Below, in pieces: positions 1 to 9,000 of a stretch of 33,976 nucleotides of DNA. A model generated the notes under the pieces. That model was not told the origin of the DNA, did not search any database, and was given only the letters and a program-made list of their open reading frames with translations. Position 1 is the stretch's first letter, and each line of letters starts with the position of its first letter. Origin of the DNA: an uncultured Granulosicoccaceae bacterium (GTDB taxonomy: Bacteria; Pseudomonadota; Gammaproteobacteria; Granulosicoccales; Granulosicoccaceae); NCBI GenBank assembly GCA_938008205.1, contig CALLLY010000385.1:1-33976 (forward strand). Direction: 5' to 3'. Both the position numbers and the translations under genes were made by a program.

Positions 1-2
1 TT

Positions 3-3000
3 AACAGCCTGGCATCTCAGGATCTGGTCAACAAGTCACTGCAATCTATCGGCTACAGCAACGCCAGCGAGTCACCTCCCGGACTGGTTTCGATCGAATG
101 GCAATTCAATGATGGATACAGCGGTTCACCAGTGTTTGGTGGGGCCGAGAGCGTGTCAGGAAATACGCTGGTCAGTATCAATGAAATACCGGACATCGCC
201 ATTGATCTGGTTAGCTTGGCGAAATCGTCTGATGAAGACACCACGCTGGTGATCTCTAACGAGTTAACAATTACCCACGATCAAAATCCCTCAGAGGCGG
301 TTACTGCAGATCTAACTGTTACCAACGGTACTTTGTCAATCTCCACACTTCCTGCCGTCACAATAACAGGCAACACAACCAGCGCAATTTCCTTAACTGG
401 CAGCCTGGCAGACATAAACACTTTACTGCAGTCTATAACCTACACACCTGATTCCGAGTTTCATGGTAATGACTCTCTATTTATCTCAGCCTCTGTCGGG
501 TCACCCGCGTACACTACAACTGCCACCATGGGGCTCGGTGTTCAGGAAGTAAACGATACACCGGTAATCAACGACTACGGCACCTATGTGACTCACCAGT
601 TAGGCGGGCCTGTCACTGTAATCGATTCCGATATCAGCATCAGCGATCTGGAGCTTACCAACAGCACAAACTACGCTGGCGCCACACTTTCACTCACTAG
701 AGCCAATGCCGTCGACTACGCGCCGACGCCCCAGTTTTCAAGCAACCCAACTGATGTTTTCTCAGCATCAACACAGACCAGTAACTTGCTGGAAGGCAGC
801 AATGTTACTGATGGTGCAACAATTTTCGGCAGCGTTACTACCAATAGCGATGGAATCTTAACCATTGTATTTAATGGCAACGCGACCAAAGCCAGAATAG
901 ATGCACTAATGCAATCTATTGAGTATCGAAACTTCAGCACCTGGCCGGCAGACAGCAACAGCTGGCCACACGATGAAATTTCCTTGAAATGGACCTTCAA
1001 TGACAACGGAATAAACGATAGCGGGGTGAGCATCCCCTTCACTGCTAAAGATGGCATTGGGTATAGTCATATAGATCTTTCCACTACCGACACTCAACCG
1101 GTAGAAATAGAGAGGAATGATCTGTACCTGAACACCGGCGCTCCGGATCAACTACTGGACCGAAGCTATTTGCTTTATGTCGATGTAGATACCGCCGACA
1201 GTAATCTTAACTACAAGATCACGAATTATTCTGACAACAATATATCCGTAAAGAAAAACGGCATTGCCCTGGTAGCGGGTCAGTCATTTTCCCAGGCAGA
1301 TATTAATCTCGGAATAATCACGGTTAGTACCACTGCCACGTCAACCAAATCAGAAAGCTTCGACTTTGAAGTTTCGGGCCATAGCAGCAGTATAAACTCG
1401 ACCTTTTTCATTGAGGTTACCAATAGCGATCCTTCAGAGTTACTTTCAGGATTGCGAATGAATATGGACGGAGGCAACGACGCCTTCCTGGGAGACACAG
1501 AGCAGTTCAAATTCATGAACAATACTCCCGGCTTCGACAAATTCACCTTTGAATTTACGGTATCCGGATTACAAGCCAACCCTGGCTTGCAGGAGACAAC
1601 GTTATACTCTGGCGTAGGTATCCCTGGACGCTACGACGGCCATTGGGAACATCTTGTTATTAAACCGGTTGCAGGCACTGACGACGGAATCATTGAATGG
1701 GATACAGCGCTATATAACCCTTCAAGTGGAGGACCCGCAATTTCCGCACTGGCACCAGGGGTTTTTGACGGAGGCATTCACTTCATTGCGCTCACTTTTG
1801 AAATGCAGGCAAATGGAACAATAGAGCTCTATTACGACGGCACTAAAACTACGGCATCCAACAACCGCGACGGAAGTAATATTTGGGGTGGGGATTTTCC
1901 TAGAGTATTCGGTCAGCAGCTGGTTGACGGCAGCGTTTTCGGGGCACCGGAAGACTTTGACGGGTATCTGTTCGATCAGGGCAAACATTTCTCCGGTACA
2001 TTTCACGAAATTCGAGTGTGGAATGTCATCCGCACTCAAAGCGACATAGACAACCATATCTCTGGCAGATATGACCCGTATCCAACCGATAAAGCAGATT
2101 TGATCGTCGATTGGCACATGCACGATCCAAACGGCGACAAGTCAGTATTTGAAATCATTGATACAACCACCACTGAAGGTGCTGATGAAGACCCGCAACC
2201 CATACTAAAAGTAGGGCACGCAACCGGTAGCGGATTTATTCCCTCAACACCCACTGACGAGCTGGTGCTCGCAGAGAACGCCACTGCAGGCACAGTTGTC
2301 GGTTACGTCCAGCCACAGGAGCCTGATCCGAGTCACGACGGCTACACCTACGCCATAACCCCGGAAGCAGGTTATACCTCGCCATTCAGCATTGAGGCAA
2401 GCACCGGCCGAATAACACTTGATGATCCAGATCTGCTTCCAGCAGGGCTCACACCATATCCGCTGCGCGTCACCGTCGATAACCCGTTCTGGTCCGAAGT
2501 GGTTCCAATTCACATCACTCCGATCAACGATGCCCCGGTTCTGAATCTAGGTAGTAATGCTCCTGTATCTCTCACTGAAGGTGATGCGGCAATTATTCTT
2601 AATCCTGAGATAACTGTTGAAGATACGGAACTGGAGGCTTCCGACTTTAGTGGTGCGACACTCACGATCGAGAGAACTGACGCATCGGGTATCACGCCTG
2701 ACCCGCAATTGCAGGATCAATTCAGTTCCGACTTATTCGCCTCAGCCAGTGGTCTTTACTCTGTTGATCAAACCAGTTCAAGACTGCAATTGACATTTAA
2801 CAGTGGTGCTACCAAAGCCGATGTTGATACGGTACTCCAATCAATAAAATATCAAAACACCAGTGATGATCCTCAATCCAATATCACACTGACTTGGACA
2901 TTCAGCGATGGTAACACCGGAACTCAAGGTAAAGGGGGAGCACTTACGGATAGCGTGCAAACCAGTGTCAGCATCACTCCCGTAAATGATCCACCCGTTT

Positions 3001-6000
3001 TAAGCAGCCTTTCTTCCCCGTTTATCAGTATCGCTGAAGATACCAGCATCGATATTTTCGGTGGTGATCTACTGCCTTATGTCACGGACGATGGCGACCT
3101 CAGTGAATTTTTGGTAACTGCTTACGAGGGGTCGCTGTTAACCGCGATCACAGGAACAGTAGCGTCTGACAAGTATGTCTGGACGCCTCCTGCTGACGCG
3201 ACGGGAATATTCCGGGCATTTGATGTACAGGCAAAAGACGACTCTGGTGCATTGTCTGCCGATATTGAGTCAGTATACATAGAGGTCACGCAGATCAGTG
3301 ATGAACCTTCTGGTACTGACAGCGTTTTGGAGATACTCGAAGATAGCACACTGACACTGGCTCCCAGTCACTTCGGTTTTACAGATGCTGACTCGGATAC
3401 ATTTAATTCAATAAAGCTTAACAGCGTCACTAACGCAACTTTGCAACGTTCCGGTAGCGGAGTCGCCGTCCCGATTACAGTAACCATAGGTGATCTCACC
3501 GCAAATCCAATAGAAGTGGTTCCCCCGGCAGATCTTTCCGAACAAAGCATAAGTGTGAGTTTTCAGGTGATTGACGACGGGGCCAATAACACCGACTCAA
3601 CTGCTAATACACTCACAATCAATGTCACAGGTGTCAACGATCCGCCGACGTCTGTGGACAATACGGTCTCAACTACCGAGGACAATACACTTACATTTGC
3701 CGTTGGCGATTTCGCATTCGAAGACAATATAGATATCACAGGCTCAAAATCAGCCGGAGATGACCCTTACAGCATTATATTAGTATCACTGCCGGCAACC
3801 GGCCAATTATTACTCAATGAAATACCGCTGTATGAAGAAGATGAAATTTTATACTCGGAAATTACGTCGCTGACCTATGTTCCCGAGCCTGACAGCACAA
3901 CAGCGTCCTTCTTTGACTACAAAGTCAGAGATCTCGGTGGCACCGACGAAGGCGGATTAGATATCTCCACGTCATCATACCGAATAGATTTGTTAGTTAC
4001 CGCGGAAAACGACCCGAGCGTACTTACAGGAATCGAGACTTCCCCGACCACATTTAGTACATCACCGGTTACGATTACCAATACAATTACCATCACCGAT
4101 ATCGATGATACGCTTATTGAATCAGCATTGGTAAAAATCAGCAACAATTTCATCGTTGGCGAGGATATGTTGACCATCCCGGCTCCGCCGGTAATTACTG
4201 CCAACGTGGATTTAGTTAACGGTGAAATACACCTCAGCGGCTCTGCGTCAGTGAGTGACTATGAAGCCGCAATGAGATCTATCCAATACCAGAATTCAAG
4301 TGGAAGCCCGACAGCACTAACTCGAACAGTGAGTTTTACCGTTAACGATGGTGATACAGACAGCAACACGGTATCGCGAACCATCGATATCACTGATGTC
4401 AATGATGCACCGACCCTGACGGCAATGGAAGTCGGTAACGCGGTTCACTCTGAGGGCGCATCACCCACCGTCATTACCGACAGTCTGGTTGTCACCGACG
4501 TCGATAATACCCAGCTCACCTCTGCACAGATCGAGATCACCGGTAATTTCGAACCGGCAGAAGACAAGCTACTTTTCGCTGATCAGTCCGGGATAACTGA
4601 AGCCTATAATAGCTTTAGCGGTGTACTCAGTCTTACCGGTGTCGCTCCAACGAGTGCCTACCAGGATGCAATCCGTTCCGTCACTTACCAAAATATCAGT
4701 GACACGCCTTCTACCGTCACCCGATCTGTCAGCGTTTCGGTCAATGACGGTGACCTGGACAGTAATATTTCTGCAAGAAATATTACTGTTATTGCCACCA
4801 ACGACGCACCAATAATCACTACTATAGAGCCAACCAACACCACCTATACTGAAAACACCTCGCCTGTGTCGCTAACTGACACTCTGACGATTAATGATGC
4901 TGATGACACATTAATAGAGTCGGCTTCAATTAGCATTTCGAGCAATTTCATTTCTGCCGAAGACGTTCTGGGTTTTACCAATCAATCAGGTATAGCAGGT
5001 AGTTTCGACAACGCTACCGGCATTTTATCACTCAGCGGTACAGCGACAATAGTTGACTATCAAAATGTACTGAGATCTGTTTCTTACATTAACAATAGCG
5101 ATAATCCAACAATAACACCAAGAATAGTAAGTTTTTCAGTCAGTGACGCAAACAATGCCAGTAATAGTGTATCGCGAACTATAGACATCAGCGCTGAAAA
5201 TGACGCTCCGACACTATCAGCTATTGAAACCAGCAATGTTTTGTTCACCGAAAACAGTACACCTGTGACAATAACCAATAATCTGGTGGTCTCAGACATT
5301 GATAACACACATATTGATTCTGCTAATGTTCAGATCACTGGCAACTTTTCATCTGTTGAAGACCAACTGCTATTCACTGATCAATCCGGCATTTCCGGAA
5401 TCTACAATAGTCTCACCGGTATACTCAGCCTGACAGGCACAGCATCTACACTGGCGTACCAGGACGCACTACGATCGGTAGTCTACCAAAACACCAGTGA
5501 CTCACCTGCCACACTCGCGCGAACGCTCAGTATATCAATCAATGATGGCGCTCTGGACAGCAATGTTGCGGTCAGAAATATCGATGTCTTCGCCACTAAT
5601 GATCCGCCGACACTGGCAACCATCGAAGCGAGTAATGCGACTTATATGGAAAACGCTGCACCGCTCTTCGTAACAAGCAGCCTCACAACAGCCGATGTGG
5701 ATGACGCGTTCATTGATTTCGCTACTGTCAGTATCTCCGGCAACTTCATATCTGCGGAAGATTCTCTTGGTTTTACCGACCAATCGGGTATTAACGGAGA
5801 CTTTAACAACAGCACGGGCATTTTATCCTTAAGCGGTACGGCAACACTCAACGACTACCAGGATGCGCTGCGCTCGGTTACCTACATGAACAGCAGCGAT
5901 AATCCGACTGTAGCTCCAAGAACCATCAGCCTAACGGTTAATGATGGCGATGACGACAGCAATATTGTGTCTCGAATTATTGATATCAATGCTGAAAATG

Positions 6001-9000
6001 ACGCCCCCTCAATCTCGGCAATAGAATTCTCCAGTGTCAATTACACCGAGGGGGACGGCATGGCAACGGTAACTAACACCCTGACAATTGCGGATCGGGA
6101 TAACACTCATATTCAGTCAGCAATTATTGCTATTGCCACAAACTATCTGCCACTCGAGGATGTACTGGCATTCGTCGATCAACCCAACATCACCGGTAGT
6201 TTCAATAGCAGTAACGGTGAACTGTCCCTCAGCGGACTCGCAACTGTCGGTGACTATGAAAATGCGATCAGGGCCGTTACGTACGAAAACACCAGTCTCA
6301 ACCCGTCAACATCCAATCGCACCATCAGTTTTCAGGTAAATGACGGGAGCCAGGATAGCAACAGCGTATTTCGTGAAATTGTTGTTAATGCAGTAAACAA
6401 TGCTCCTGCTCTATTGACTATCGAAAGTACTAACGCAAGTTTTACGGAAAACAATGCTCCCACAATTATCACGGATAGTCTGTCTATAAAAGACCACGAC
6501 AGCTCCAACATTGTTTCGGCTACCGTCAGTATCACAGGTAACTTCTCCGCCAGCCAGGACAAACTGCTCTTTACTAATCAGAGTGGAATTACCGGCAACT
6601 ACGACTCGCTTAACGGGGTCATGACACTCACCGGGCCAGCGTCGTTAAATGCCTATAAAAGCGCATTAACTTCAGTATCGTATGAAAACACCAGCGAAAA
6701 TCCCGACATCGCTCCCAGGACGGTAACATTTCAGATCAGCGACGGGAGCTTGAATAGTAATAGCGCGGCCAGAGACATGGAGATTGTCGCCACCAACGAC
6801 TCACCCGTGGTATCAAATATTGAAAGCATTCATGCCAGTTATAGCGAGAATAGTACTCCCATCGCCATCACTGATACGCTGCAAATTGCTGATATAGACG
6901 ATACCGCGATCGATACCGCCAGTGTAAAGATTATCGGTAATTTCGTACCGGGAGAGGATGTTCTCTCGTTTATCGATCAGTCTGGAATTTCAGGTGTGTA
7001 TGATTCCGTGGCCGGCGAGATGACCTTATCAGGAAGTGCATTTGTCACGGATTACCAAAATGCGATCAGATCCGTGACCTACCACAACATCAGTGACAAC
7101 CCCAGTCTGTTGCCACGAACCGTCATTTTCAGCGTATTCGATGGTGAAGGTCAAAGCAACTCACTTGGCCGGGATGTTGATGTTTCTCCAGTAAACGATA
7201 GCCCGGTACTCCACAACATTGAGTCCGGGCCAGCGACTTATACAGAAGGCGGTCCAGGCACAGCGATTACAGCTACGTTGTCGATTACAGATATCGACGA
7301 TTCACAGATCGAGGGGGCCGTTGTAAGCATCAGCGGCAACTATATTCCAACAGAAGATATTCTCGATTTCAGTGGCATGCCGGGGATCATTAGTAACTTC
7401 AACCCCGTAACGGGAGACCTGACCCTGAGTGGCACCGCATTACTGAGCGATTATGAAACCGCTCTTCGCAATGTTGTCTATAGAAACACCAGCGACAATC
7501 CGAACCAGCCAGCAAGGACAATCAGCTTTATTGTCAATGACGGTGAAAATTCCAGCACGCCGTTGACTCGCAGCGTTGTTAACAATGCGACCAATGATGC
7601 GCCTGGCCTGCAGAATATTGAGTCCAGCGTACTCAACTACATCGAAAACAGCTCGCCAATTGAAATCACAGACACCCTGACTATTGTCGATGTCGATGAT
7701 CTTTATATGGAGTCTGCCACGGTCACAGTAACCAATAACTTCGTTCCCGCAGAAGACATACTGGCTTTTAGCGATCAACTTGGCATTACCGGCGCTTACA
7801 ACAGCACAACTGGTCAGCTTACCTTGTCCGGTACTGCGACTGTTGCAGACTACCAAACCGCTCTGCGAGCGGTGACGTACCAGAACACCAGTGACGATCC
7901 GGATTCTGCCGCGCGCACAATCACTTTCGTGATCAATGACGGCAACGAGAACAGCCCTTTTGTCAGCAGACAATTGGCGCTCGAAATTGTCAACGACCCG
8001 CCCGTGCTGTCGTCAGTAGAGAGCACCCCTGTGAGTTTTACGGAAAACGGCACTCCGGTGGCAATTTCTTCCAGCATCGTGGTAGACGATACAGATGATG
8101 TAGCAATCGAATCAGCCACAATTCAACTCACGAATAATTTCTTCGCCAACGAGGATCGTCTGCATTACAACACGGTACCCGGTATTACCGGAAACTATGA
8201 TTCGACGACCGGAATCCTGACGCTTTCTGGTTCAGCGGCCGCTGCGAATTATGAGTCAGCCCTGCGGTCCGTATACTACGAGAATATCAGCGACAACCCA
8301 TCAATAGCGGTTCGTACCGTCAGCGTTTCAGTTTATGACGGTGACACTCACAGTAACACCATCACTCGCGATATCGTAAATCAGGCAATCAATGATGCGC
8401 CTGTAATTTCCAGCATAGAAAGTACAATCGCTGAATACACGGAAAACGCCATACCACTGCCCATCACAAATAATTTAACCATTGACGATACTGACAGCAC
8501 TCTACTAACCGAATCCACTATTGCAATAAGTAACAATTTTACTCCGAGCGAAGACGTACTCGTATTCTCAGACCAGTCTGGAATTAGCGGAAACTACGAT
8601 CCCGTTGTTGGCATTTTGACATTGAACGGAACTGCATCACTGGCGAACTACCAGGAAGCGCTCCGTTCTATCACCTATGTAAACACCAGTGACAACCCGA
8701 GTGCTGTTACCAGAGCAATTACCATCAGTGTTAAAGATGACACTGACAGCAGCAACACACTGTCAATAAGCATCAATATTACACCAGTAAATGATGCGCC
8801 ATCCGGCAATGACTTTACCTTGAATGTACTGGAGGATTCGCACCACCAATTCATATCTTCAGAATTCGGTTTCACCGATATACTCGACAGTCATGAATTT
8901 AAAGCGATTCATGTCAACTCTTTGCCAGCCATCGGCGAGCTACTACTCGGCAGCAATAGCGTTGCTGTGAATGACGTTATCGGGAAATCCGATATTGATA

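Noticed and set aside
4032-8813. CRISPR or non-coding satellite interpretation of the regular repeats
   Set aside because: Units are 399 bp, fully coding in one frame, and diverged at DNA level; no short identical repeats with spacers.
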